A DNA stretch of 64,000 nt from Micropterus salmoides (taxonomy: Eukaryota > Chordata > Actinopteri > Centrarchiformes > Centrarchidae). The stretch spans positions 5,666,104 through 5,730,103 of the forward strand of contig NW_024040485.1 in the NCBI RefSeq assembly GCF_014851395.1. The letters are read 5' to 3'. The notes beneath the pieces were generated by a model, which did not search any database, had not been told where the DNA came from, and was given only the letters and a program-made list of their open reading frames with translations. The position numbers and the translations under genes were made by a program. This document shows positions 1-10,960 of the stretch, piece after piece (positions within the stretch are counted from its first letter, which is position 1; each line of letters begins with the position of its first letter).

Positions 1-464
1 TAAAATTATTCAACTTTATGCAGAGGGGTACAGTCTGGTACAAAAAATCATAAGATATGACTTTGTTTTGTTGAGTAATAGTTTATTATGAAAAGGCCAA
101 TCTTGTACGATTTTGAAGTCATACGGAAGACAAGCTTGGATTTGGTTTTTAAGATCAGGTTTAGATGTATATATGACAACATAAAGTTGAGCACAACAAT
201 TATTGAAAATTGATGGTAAATTATTGACATAGAAAAAAGAAGTGGTCCCAAAGTTGAGCCCTGGGGCATACCTCTTTGTTGAGTCAACAAATTAGATTTA
301 TTCCCATGCAGGATGACACATTGTTTTCTATTGTCAATATATGAATTAAACCACAGAACTGTATTTTCAGAAAGGCCAATAGCATGGAGTTTATCTAAAA
401 GTAAATAGCGATCAACAATGTCAAAAGCTTTAGTCAATAAATATTGCAACTGTAAGTTCACCAT
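1..464 (-). pseudogene. Dead LINE reverse transcriptase fragment
   Basis: The minus strand encodes part of a non-LTR retrotransposon reverse transcriptase. An open stretch reads KAFDIVDRYLLLDKL, then SYIDNRKQCV, then GMPQGSTLGPLLF, which are the palm-domain blocks of the CR1/L2/Rex-type LINEs common in fish. Just after GPLLF the frame shifts by one base. In the new frame YVNNLPSIFNN and then QLYVVIYTSKPDLKNQIQ can be read down to the window edge. In functional copies the QLY is followed by ADDT, the catalytic aspartate box; here those residues are missing. The copy is therefore both frameshifted and catalytically dead. The clade is inferred from motif style only, and the element continues past base 1. 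It bears no relation to the neuropilin gene downstream. Confidence 0.85.
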
Positions 465-2948
465 TATCTGTAGCAGAAAATATCAATTTAAACAACACTA
501 AATCTAATCTAACAGGATCAAAATGATGTGACTTGTTTTAAGGCTTCATCACATCAGCTTTTATGCAGTACAGATAAAATAATGTTGCAGTCCTTTTGGA
601 ATGAAACTATAAATTATTATTGCACACCTTAGTAAAATTCAGTTCTATTTTTTTTTCAGCTGGGTTTGATGTCTAAAATTGTTTCCTACACTTGTTTGTA
701 CTTTGTATGAAACTCCCCAGCTGCCCTTGCATACCGGGACTTCTCCCAAGCTGCTGGTACTCTCTTCCCTCTACATATCAGGTTCTCTGGGCGCTACGTG
801 ACACTCACCTGTTCTCTTGCTCGCCTGCCTGCTAAACTTTGTCGGCAGAGAGAGAAGAGGGAGAAGAGAAGCTCGGGTACCTTTCAGTGTCACTTGCTGT
901 GAACCAACCAATCACAGCCTAGATGGGGCGGGACACTTAAAAATATTGTCAGGTGTCATTTTCACTGGGGACAGGTCAGAATCAGAATGTCTCCATCACT
1001 TTGTGAAAGCTTTTGTTAAAAATGTTCTCAACTACAGCAACAATAAATGTTAAATGACAAATGAAACAATGGACAATAACAAAACATGCAATGCAATTGA
1101 AATATGGAAGAAACAAATGTTGTCCAAAAGCTGATTACTGCATTAGATTCCATTATATTTTGAATTGTCACCTGCCACCTTTTTGTTCTCCTTCATACAA
1201 ATAAAGACATTTCCACCATAAACTGGTGCAGAAAATGTCTTCAGACTGAAGGAAAGTAAGTATTTAATACTCAAAGTCGTTAATGTCATAATACTTACTA
1301 GTTTCACCTTAAGGTTGAGGATACTGCAAGCACTGCACGTATCCACATGTGGCGCCTCTCTACAATGCAAAACATGTCAACAGGCTATTTACTGTTGAGT
1401 CCTCGAATCCTGTTTAAATTAAAACATTTGGAAATTGGTACGGCTATACAAATCTTGTCTACAGGAAAATACTTGACTGCAAAATCAAATCTTGAATCAC
1501 ACTGTACTGGTACTGGAGTGATCCATATTGTCCGACAGTTTATTTGTTCTTAATTCAACTCACCATGTTTCTAGAATTTTCTTTAATCAAGTGGAAAGGT
1601 TTGAATGGCCTTGTGGAGTGATCTCTTGTGTTCAAAGGAAGAAATCTGCATTTCCACACATTGGGGGAACTTTTTAAAAATATAAATGGTACCAATTTCA
1701 ACAACTTGTTAAGATGGATTTTTTTCTCTTCAGTGTGGTGGCTAACTGAATCCAAACGCCTGTCTCGGGGAGGAGAACAAATCGGCTCCTTCATGGCCCA
1801 GTGAACCATCGACTCGGTAACCAGCAGAGTCCTTCAGATAGAAAAGATGCATGGTGCAGGCCTCTGCACCCCCCCTTTCCATTCCTCGTGCTTGGGCTTG
1901 AAACCGCTGCTCCATGACACTGGGCATCGCATGTAGAATAAAAATGAGGTGAGGTGGCTGGAAAATTGAACATGTTGTCAGGCCGCAATGGCTGTTTTCA
2001 GTGATTTAGGAACTGCAGGCCGCACTCGATTAGGGTCATTCATTTTGGGTAATGTAAATACAGTGATCGTGGGGTTGGTCATGTGAAGAAGGGGAATGTT
2101 TCCTGAGGTTATTGGTAATGGGAGTGTTATGGTGTGGTATTTTTGAAAACGGCTGTCAATGGGTTTTCCGTATATATACTGGGAGAATTATTATAGGGTA
2201 GCATTTTAAAATATGACCACGTACAAGAAGAAAATGCAGTTCACGTCTGCCACTTTTGTTTTATGATTTCAGCCATAAGTTGTGCTGTAGTCCCTGGAGT
2301 GCACACATTTCCATCATATAGATGATATCAATGGAAAATTAAACCTGTAACTCCAGCAGTGTCGGTGCCTTGCTCACCGTAAGCCATAAACAAGCAAATA
2401 TATCTTAGTTTTGCTTCCACTTGGTGTATTACCTCTGAAATGTTTTAGATGCAGTATAAAGCAGATTTACAGTATAATGTAGAGGTTTTCACCATAATCA
2501 AAGCACATTATCTTGATTTCCATTCGCTAATCATTCCCATCTGTAGTTTTCTTTTTGCACTACTACGATGGCAGAAATGAAAACAATTATCAGCAGATTA
2601 TCTTAATACGGTGGCTTACATGCAGTCTTTTATCTTTGTTTTGTGTCATCACCAGGAGAATATAAATGAGTTCAAAAGCCTGTTGTCAGGTATAAGAAAT
2701 CACAAACAGAAGGCTGCATATTTGCACATAGCCTGTGTTCTTCACATTTCAATACGTTTTTACCATGCACAAAACACAAAATTCTTTAGTTCCAACCCTT
2801 ATATGATGACAGGAAATGTACAATGCCTGAAATGACAAGCTTGAAAAGATATTTTGCATTTCAAGATTGTTTAATCAAAATTTTCTTTTAGTTTCTCACT
2901 TTGAGAAATCAGCGAGGTGAAGACCAGTGTGAGCTTAGTTTGAGTCTA
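465..2948. other. 5' flank without a gene
   Basis: AT-rich flanking DNA. Apart from the dispersed repeat at about 903-1135 I see no coding potential: the open stretches are short, have no recognisable domain and lack a splice context. A modestly GC-richer patch around 720-880 precedes the repeat and may be part of it. Confidence 0.5.
903..1135 (+). repeat. Dispersed repeat, copy A
   Basis: This block reappears inverted at about 34095-34336. Shared landmarks include CCAATCACAGCCT, GGGGCGGGACA, AGAATCAG/TCTCC around 980-993, and AAAAGCTTTTGTT-like and TCCAAAAGCTGAT ends. The family is not identified. The two copies differ by scattered substitutions and small indels, so they are independent, aged insertions rather than a recent duplication. 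The boundaries are approximate. Confidence 0.75.
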
Positions 2949-4004
2949 GTTTTTACTAGTTCTGGGCAACGATTAAAATTTTTAATAGCGATTACGCAAT
3001 ACACTACTTTAGAATAATGAATTCTAAAGTAGTGTATTGCACACTTTTAATTTAAATGTACTGCTATATACAAAAAAGTACAATAACATGTAGTTTGCAG
3101 ACACTTTAAACAAATAAGGTGCTTTTTACCAGCAGCATTCCCTGTACACAGGGCAATAAAATATTTCTTGTAAATCTCAACTTAAACATTGATGTAATCA
3201 AATCAAATATTAAACCAAAGCTGTTTGCCACTGCACGGCATTACCTTTTATCTAGCTTGTTAAAAGAAGTCAGAGTCCAGATCCACAATCATGACATCAT
3301 ATAAGTCACCTTCTGAGCAACATATGTAAATCTGTTGTCTTGTTTTTTTTGTCTGAACAAGTATCAGCAGAAAGAGCAGCATGAACAGTCTATGTTCAGT
3401 AGCTAGTGTCCCAGTTAGAGTGAAGTGAAGTTGTTGCCTCACACCCGCCCGCTGCCGAAGTTGAATTGTCTTGAACTTTTGGTGCGCAACGCAGAACACA
3501 AATCATTGGAAGAGAGACTGATCATCGCTGTTTGTGAGTTTCCAGAATCTATTACTGTTTACTAAATAGGACATCAGCAGGAGGGAATTCACATGGCAGT
3601 GCATCCCCACAAAACTAGATGAAAGCCTATCAGGTAAAGTTATGTAGCCTATAATTTAACTTAACAAAGTTAAATAGGCTACAGCTGTGTAGCGCACAGA
3701 AGCTATCTACTTCGCTATGGCTATTTGTTCGCTTGTCTTGCTTTTGTTTATCTACTTCTCCCACACGCTGCTGAAGCCTCCCTCCACTGCTCGTTTGGGC
3801 GGCTGATTTGCTGGCTGATCAACATCCCACCCCTCCTGTGACCCATGGTTTGACTGTATGTGTATTCAGAGCCAGTGAGCAACAGACTTTCAAAATAATG
3901 ATGATAAAAACTGCGTTAACGTGCGATAAAATAAGTGTCGGCATTAATTAATGAATGCGTTTACGCAGTAATAACGCGTTAACATGGCCAGCCCTAGTTT
4001 TTAC
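2949..4004. mobile_element. Complete hAT-type MITE with 8-bp TSD
   Basis: The element at 2957-3996 (1,040 bp) is flanked by identical 8-bp direct repeats GTTTTTAC at 2949-2956 and 3997-4004. Its ends are imperfect inverted repeats: TAGTTCTGGGCAACG on the left, and TAGGGCTGGCCATG when the right end is read in reverse complement. An 8-bp duplication with TAG-starting ends fits the hAT superfamily. No transposase is visible inside; the 79-codon open stretch at 3260-3499 is unremarkable. It is therefore a non-autonomous element. A perfect hairpin lies just inside its left end. Confidence 0.85.
2996..3040. repeat. Perfect 20-bp inverted repeat, 5-nt loop
   Basis: The left arm 2996-3015 and the right arm 3021-3040 are exact reverse complements, separated by AATGA. 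The hairpin is about 40 bp inside the left end of the hAT-type MITE and is probably part of that element. Confidence 0.95.
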
Positions 4005-4899
4005 AGTATACAATTTTTGAGTACAAAGTTTACAAGATAAATATAAATGAAAATGAAGAATACAAAACAAACTTTAACAAATTTAACAAACTTTCAAAAT
4101 ATTCCTGTGAATTCCAGTGAAATAAAACTGGTTTCAGTTGAGTTCCTCATGTAACATCCCCAAAGCCTCCTACTTAAGAATGAATCCTTCCCACTTTTAC
4201 TGAATGACTTGTCATAAAGTGTGCTGCAACAGGATAAATCTTTATATTAGATAATTATATTTTGTCAAATCCAGATCCAAATCAAATGTCAGATCCAATA
4301 CGTTCTCATCTCAGGGTGTTCATTGCAGACCCTTTCAGAAAGCCTGACAAACTGTCCAACATAGTTAGCTGGCTAATCACTCTACGGTCCTAGAAATGCA
4401 TTTCTGGTCTACTCTGTGAAAGCCCAGGGTTTCTCATTCAGATACTGAAGGGCTTTGCATCAAATACAAAACGCTTTGTCAGGCTTTCTAAAAGCGTCGG
4501 TATATGACAGCCTGATATGAGAGCGGTCTCAATGATCTCACCGTTTCTCATCGTTTTGCTATATAAACTAAAGTAAAATAATTTTTTTTATCCTGTTTGG
4601 TTTTTGCAATGTTTTGCATAAGTTACAACATAAAAATCTACTGCTTGGCTGAATAATCTTGCTAAAACGCTCCATTTAATTAAACGTTGTGAATATACTC
4701 ATGAACAACAAATAGTCTTGTAAATGCAAGATTATGCAACTTGCTGAAGATAATTCAAAAGTAGTCATTAAAAAATGGAAAATGTTATGTGCAATATAAT
4801 TTAAGAGGCAGGATAATTAGTGTGCATCCTTTGTATACACTGTAAATACAGAGTACAGAGTACAAACAATAATAAACAAAACAAAATAATATGCTCACT

Positions 4900-5180
4900 G
4901 TGGGTAATTTTTAGTGAGTTTGTGTGTTTCACTTTTTTAGATCCCAGTGGGGACTGAACCTGAAGCACACTAACCAATGCGGAGACTGCATTTTGAGGGT
5001 TAAGATGTGGTTTTAGGGCTTAGGATACAGTTGTTTAAGGTTAGGCATGTAGTTGTGATGGTTAAGGTTAGGGCAAGGGGCTAGGAAATATATTATGTCA
5101 ATAAGATGTCCCCACAGAGATAGTGGAACAAGAGTGTGTGTATGTGTGTGTGCATGCGTGTGTGTGTGTGTGTGTGTTGT
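4900..5180 (+). repeat. GGTTA-rich dispersed repeat ending in a GT microsatellite
   Basis: A region with repeated GGTTAAG/GGTTAGG-like phrases between CAGTGGGGACTG (about 4947) and ATGTCCCCACAGAGATAG (about 5106), running straight into a GT/TATG microsatellite at 5134-5180. The opposed GGGGAC and GTCCCC ends resemble a fish interspersed repeat that carries its own microsatellite. A related phrase occurs near 33490-33600. Confidence 0.55.
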
Positions 5181-5504
5181 TCTGTTGCAGTAGTTTTCTC
5201 TCATATAAATGTCAAACATTAAGAGAAAGTAAATAACCTTTGCATTGCAGGAGGAAATGTTCTGCTGGAATGTCTAATAAAACAACAGCCGGTGGCCGTG
5301 ACTCATTCTCTCTCAATGATTGACTGCTCAGGTTGTTAGAAGTCAGCCAAGGCGGCCTCACTACACTGGGCCAACCTTTGACCCCTGGTGCCCGCTATGC
5401 TGTAATTGTCACTTCGGCGTCTCAGGCTGGTTGGAGCATGTTTGAAGAGTAGAGACAATTTCTTATCTTCTTAACACACACTTTCTCTCCTACCATGAAA
5501 CTTA

Positions 5505-5513
5505 AACACACAC

Positions 5514-5547
<34 letters not shown>

Positions 5548-5557
5548 ACACGCACAC
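5505..5557. repeat. CA microsatellite
   Basis: A nearly pure CA dinucleotide run with a few CTCA and CGCA interruptions. Confidence 0.95.
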
Positions 5558-6162
5558 CCTCCCCAAATGAGTAACAGCCCCTTGACTGCATCTCCGGGTC
5601 ACTGATCACACTCTCCGTGACCTTTAGGACATAATACTTTTGCTTTCCCTTTGCTTTCATTTTCTAAATCTGTTTTGATCCACTGGATTTCCGCTTTAAT
5701 TCCCTTTTCTGTGTTTTAAACTCTGGTTGATGAGTTAAATGCTTGCCCAGCAAAGTTTCTGCCATGTGATGTAAGAAACCAGGTATATATAGTGCTAAAA
5801 GTTACTATTCATAATCATCCATTATCATCCATCATTAGAAAAAAGGTTTTCAGGGTCTTTAAATGAATTGAAGGTAAACTAAGGAAACAGTTCCCTTTAT
5901 TGAAATACTTCAGACTACCGAGACTTATGAAATTAACTAATTAAGTAGTTAGAAAAGTAAGAACATTGCCAAGAACAGTTGTCCTTCCTGTGAAACAGAA
6001 ACTCACGGAAATAGTTCACACATCAGGAGAGTTGTTATATTAGACACTTTAGGCTTGTTGTCTTGTTGCCTCTTTATCTGTTTATTTTTTTTGCTGTTTT
6101 TTATAAAGCTTCTGTGCTGAGTCACACATTTGAATATTTTTTGATGTGCATTGCTTTATTAA

Positions 6163-6770
6163 TTCAATTCAATTTAGTTTATGTTGCGCCAAATCAAAAC
6201 AACAGTTATCTCAGAGCACTTTTCATAAAAGAGCAGGTCTAGACCGTACTCTGTGATGATATTTACAGAAACACAGCAGTTCCCACCAAGAGCAAGCACT
6301 AGGCAACAGAGGCAAGGAAAAACTTCCTTTTAAGAGGCAGAAACCTCGAGCAGAACCATGGCTCAGGGTGGGCGGCCAACTGCCTTGACCGGTTGGGGGT
6401 GAGAGAGAGAGAGACGGAGGGAGAGAGTGTTAATGATAATAATCAAAATGTTAAAGATAACAATAGGACTAGTAACAATAGTCGTTGTAGCAGAGGGTGT
6501 CGAGCAGGAACATGGGGGCAGCAGGTGACCCGCAGCCACAGATCCAGACTCCACAGCTCCAGAGCCAGAAAACCTGCAGGAAGTGATAGGAGGAGAGAGG
6601 AGAGGGACGAGAAAGCACAAGACTACCGGAAAGGGGAGAAGTTGTGTTAGTAACATGCAATAATGGGATGAGGTTGCATACAGAGGGAGAGAAAGAAGAG
6701 GAGAGAGGAGCTCAGTGCATCATGGGAAGTACCTTGGCATTCAAGGCCTATAGCAGCATAACTAATGTTT
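6163..6770 (+). repeat. Teleost interspersed repeat of LINE/SINE 3'-end style
   Basis: It begins with CAATTCAATTTAGTTTATG and GCGCCAAATC, continues through AAGAGCAGGTCTAGACCGTA, AGGCAAGGAAAAACTTCC, AGAGGCAGAAACCTCGAGCAG and GGGTGGGCGGCC, then a GA-rich tract. It ends near GTGCATCATGGGAAGT and GGCCTATAGCAGCATAACTA. I recognise this phrase order as a high-copy sequence of fish genomes, but I cannot name its family with certainty. The open frames inside it have no domain. A fragment of the same start is inverted at 7438-7511. Confidence 0.75.
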
Positions 6771-7437
6771 TCAGTGTCCTATGTATTTTAAAAATCTTTT
6801 TGTAGAATGTGCCATATTGTAAGCTTTTTTTTTCTACAGATATATTGCAATGCAACACCACAAACTGTGCCATCCTCACACACATGCGCACACACACACA
6901 CTGACAGAGATGTGGGACAGTGTGTCTCTCTTGACAACCAGCTCTTCGGATCACTTGACAATGTATCAGGGTTTCTAGAAGTGTCAGATTTGGGCAGTTG
7001 CACTTAAGCCTTCCCTCGTAGCCGCTCAGTGCCAAGTAAGGACTTAGGCTAAATCGATGATGACTGTGCCAAGAGAGAGAATGAAAGGGGAAATTTCAAA
7101 CAGCTGTCCCTAAAAATAAGAGAGGCAAACATCATTTTGTGCAGAAGTGTGTATTTTTACTCAAAAACCTGATCCGGATACTGTAAGAGGATCAAAATCT
7201 CAGCCAAGGTGTACTTAAGGGACAACTTTACATCCCACTGTTGAATAAAGTTTGGTTCCACAACAAGATATCATACATAGAAAAAAACTAAAAATAAATT
7301 TAACACCTTTTACAAAATATAAGTGAAAATATAATCAATAATTTGAAGTTTAAAACAAATATATGGATGGAGGTATTGTGTATCTCCTGGAATGTATATC
7401 TTAAAATGAAACCTTAAACTGTATTATTACAAAGAGT

Positions 7438-7511
7438 ATAGTCTAGACCTGCTCCATGAAAAGTGCAATGAGATAACTTCTGTTCAGAATTGGCACTATA
7501 TAAATGCAATC
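7438..7511 (-). repeat. Inverted fragment of the 6163 repeat
   Basis: Reads TAGACCTGCTCCATGAAAAG, TGAGATAACTTCTGTT and GGCACTATATAAATGCAAT. This is the reverse complement, with changes, of the first 85 bases or so of the repeat at 6163. The two copies are about 1.2 kb apart in opposite orientation. Confidence 0.75.
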
Positions 7512-7672
7512 AAATATCATGTCAGGCCTACATGCCTGTCTACCTGCGCATACTTTGCCCGTATTCTCAATGCACATGAATATGTGTTTTAGTTTTTGGT
7601 CCACACAATAAACAATTCTCAATGGGTTTTCCTGGGAACTTAAATCTGCAGGCAATTAAAATATGCAAGAAA

Positions 7673-7741
7673 GGGGATACCTTTTCCCGCGACCCTGTGC
7701 GCAGGATAAACGGTTGACGATGGATGGATGGGGATACCTTT
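7673..7741 (+). mobile_element. 45-bp retro-insertion with 12-bp TSD
   Basis: The insert 7685-7729 begins TCCCGCGACCCTG, contains GGATAAACGG, and ends in GATGGATGGAT. That is the 3' end of a widespread fish retroelement tail. It is flanked on both sides by the identical 12-bp direct repeat GGGGATACCTTT (7673-7684 and 7730-7741). The structure is what an extremely 5'-truncated target-primed insertion leaves behind. Confidence 0.85.
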
Positions 7742-9715
7742 ATAATTTTTACAAACATACTACAAATAAGGTGGATGAAAACACTTAATCAGGTTACAAT
7801 GTGTGGGCACAAATATCAGGTCGAAATATACATGTTTTTACCTCCTTAAATGTTAAAATAAAGGTTTATATTTGCCTTTAGTACTGTGGTATAGAATTTT
7901 GCAGTAAACCTGGTTCGCTGAAACTGTTGCTTAATATATTTGGCTTGACATGATCTGATAAATACTGACTCACTGTTGGATGGAAACCTTGTACGTGTGG
8001 CACTGTGGGCCTACTGAGTAATGGAGCTGAAATCCTACTGACAAGCAGAAAAGGTATGACTTTCAGCTGTCAGTGACTCAGATATGACTCAGCATCTAAT
8101 GTCACGACTCTTTAAATAAGGAACAAGTTGATGGAAATCAGATTTGTTGAACAGCCTTGAAAATCTTGGATTTGTTCTGCGATGGGAAATGTTGATGATA
8201 AGTCCTGAACTTGTTCTGAACTTGTCTGAGTTTTGTAACACTGGGAAGATTAAAAATCTTTTCCCTGTGTTCAGTGTCTGACAGAACAGATTTCAGCTTG
8301 TCAGCCAAGCCAACAGGTTAAAGACATGTACAAATCATGCTAATGATAGGCCACTGCTAGCCGTGCTGCATTTTAGATGCAAATTGCTGTGCTACCCATT
8401 AAAGTAGCTGACAATGTTCCTTTTGTTTTCCTCATCCTCATCATGTGTAGTGCTAAATAACAATGAGTGAGTGAGTGAGAGTGACAGGCCTTGTTAGCCA
8501 TAACTCTTTAATTAAAAAAACTCTTCTTTGCTGTTACTTTGTAACTCTAAAAAGTGTATCATATTGTTATATTTTGTTTCTGTTCGAGTTCAATAATAAT
8601 ATTAATAAATAATATTCTCTACTTGGTTAACTTCAGTAGCCCTGCGACAGCTTTTCCATAAAATAACTAAAACCACTCATAAAAAAGAACTCTGGCTTAA
8701 AGTATTTGTAGATATATAATTATTGTGATTTTATGCTGTGCACAGTAATACTATTTTAGACAAAGTTTATTGTTTAAGAGCTATTTAAATATTATGGTTT
8801 AAGTAATATTTACACATAAGCAAACAGAAATTAAATAAATGTTTCCTCAGTGAAATGCTTTTCCAAAGGGTTTGATCCAAGGTCCCACTTTTTCATCTTT
8901 AAGTAAATGAGCTTTACTTGACTTCTTCCCAAGCATAAATATTTTCACTCCAGATTATGCTTTTTTAGTACAGTGGATCATAACATTCCGCACTGTAAGG
9001 TTGTTTGGGGAAGTTGGAAGAAGACAACAGTACTGTAACTGTATTTTCTCTTTGAAGATAATGTTTTTTCAAAATGATTACTTTTGCATATTGTTCATTT
9101 TTATAAGTTTACACTTAGATTGACTAATATATGACTAGTTTCTAGGCAGTTTCAGTAAATACTCTATATTGAGCTTTTCTGTCTACTGTGTTAAAATGAC
9201 TATGAAAACCTCCAACACGGCTGCCGGGGGATGTAGGTGCAGAGTTCAAAAACCTGTACTTGTTTTAAATATACAGTATAGGCACGTGTAGATGAGTAGC
9301 CAGAGATCTATGTGAAGAAGCTGTCTGTCCAGTAAATCTGTTATTTTTGGAGGATTTAGCTTGTAAGTGTGGAAGCAGCTCTCCTGTGTATTTGGCAACT
9401 TGAGGTTTTGCAGCAATACTCATGATCTAGCTTATTGTTATTTCCTGCAATCCAAAATGCTATTGGCCTGGCCCACGATGCAGTAACTGAGATGAGTTAG
9501 CACTCTTTTATTTAACACTACAGCTGGATGATGGTTACATCGTCCTTTTTCAAATCGCCTCCTTTATAATGACAGTAATTATCCCGATCCCAGTCCTCAA
9601 ACAAGGCGTTGTTGGCCAGCATCGTCCATTTCACTCCTCAATCCTGAGCCTCATCGTTAGGTCCTTTGGGAGGTGGAACTGGCAGGGCCACTGCAGAGCC
9701 AGGCTCTATGAGAGC

Positions 9716-9774
<59 letters not shown>

Positions 9775-9949
9775 GGAGAGAGAGGGAGAGTGCACAAAAG
9801 CTTGGTCTGGGTCCCAGACTGTGAACCAGAGAAGGCAGCCTGGAGCAGTGCCAGACGGTGAGATCTTATCGGCGGTGCCATGACCTCGTGTTGTGTTGAA
9901 ATATCTTTTCAGAATGTGTGTGTATATGTGTATCTGCATGTGTCGAGGT

Positions 9950-9984
<35 letters not shown>

Positions 9985-10368
9985 TGTGTGTGTTTGTGTG
10001 TGTGTGTAAAGGGAGATTCGACAAATGTGGTTTAGAGCTATGAGAGTTTTTCAGATTTGCTGGATTATTTAACGAAGGGGTAGCTCTTGAAAAAACTGTG
10101 GAGCTGAGGGGTGTGAGCAACTGTGATATGCACCTATGCACATTAATGCATGTTTTTGTGATGACGCAATTTTATATGCATTCTTTCATGAATGTACCGT
10201 ACACACCAAGACCATATTGGTATTTGTCTCTATTATATGTAAGTGTGGGCTCTTACTGGCATGTGTGTTTTTTTTAAAGATATAAGAAAATAAATAAAAA
10301 TGTATTCATCTCAAAGAAAATGGAGGGCAGAAAGCAGCATATCAGTCTATGCGGCATATCTAGCAGCA
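7742..10368. other. 5' flank with microsatellites, no gene
   Basis: AT-rich noncoding sequence. A compound (TG)n(AG)n run lies at 9715-9790 and a GT run at 9951-10007. The longer open frames around 9569-10141 are read through these repeats, as their SLSLSL/HTHTHT translations show, and are not genes. Confidence 0.7.
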
Positions 10369-10960
10369 GTGTTGGGCAAATTACTTTTACTATTTCCTTT
10401 TACTTATTACTCCTTTAAAAAGTAATATTACTCTATTTATTACTGGGTATTAAAAGTATTGGTAACACTTTCTATGAAGGTCATCGCTATAATTACTTAT
10501 GCATATATTTATAACACCATATAATGCGTCCATAAGACATTATAACAGTTGTTATAATCACTTACAAAATACATTAGGTGCTATAGCAAAGTTCACAAGT
10601 CATTATGACCTTTTGATATAATATTTTATAACTAATAGTAAAACCAGTTTATACCACTGACTCTGCCTCGTTATGAATACACTTTAGTCACCATTTAGAA
10701 TTAGTGATATAAAATGGAATAATAGCTTATAGTAATGTTTAATGTTATATAGCATGTCTTTGTTTGTTTTAAGTAAAGAGTTAAAATATCTATCCCTGTG
10801 TAATATGTTACAGGTGGACATAATACCACATGAACTAATTATAAGAACTTATAACACGCATTTGTTTGCTTTAAGTAAAGTGACACACATTTTGCGCAGG
10901 AAAACTTAAAATTTATGAACAATCAGTGTGAATTTTGAAAATTTTGCAGTTTAGCAAAAA
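10369..10960. repeat. Interspersed DNA repeats
   Basis: It starts with AGTGTTGGGCAAATTAC and a run of TTACTTTT/AAAGTAAT words (10371-10455), a start seen in non-autonomous DNA elements of fish. GGTAACACTTTCTATGAAGG follows at about 10461, then TTATAACA/ATTATAA-rich sequence to about 10860. These look like two nested or adjacent elements. Boundaries and families are inferred from memory of common fish repeats. Confidence 0.5.

Noticed and set aside
5505..10007. Regularly spaced short repeats as a CRISPR-like array
   Set aside because: They are dinucleotide microsatellites in vertebrate DNA, without spacers or cas genes.
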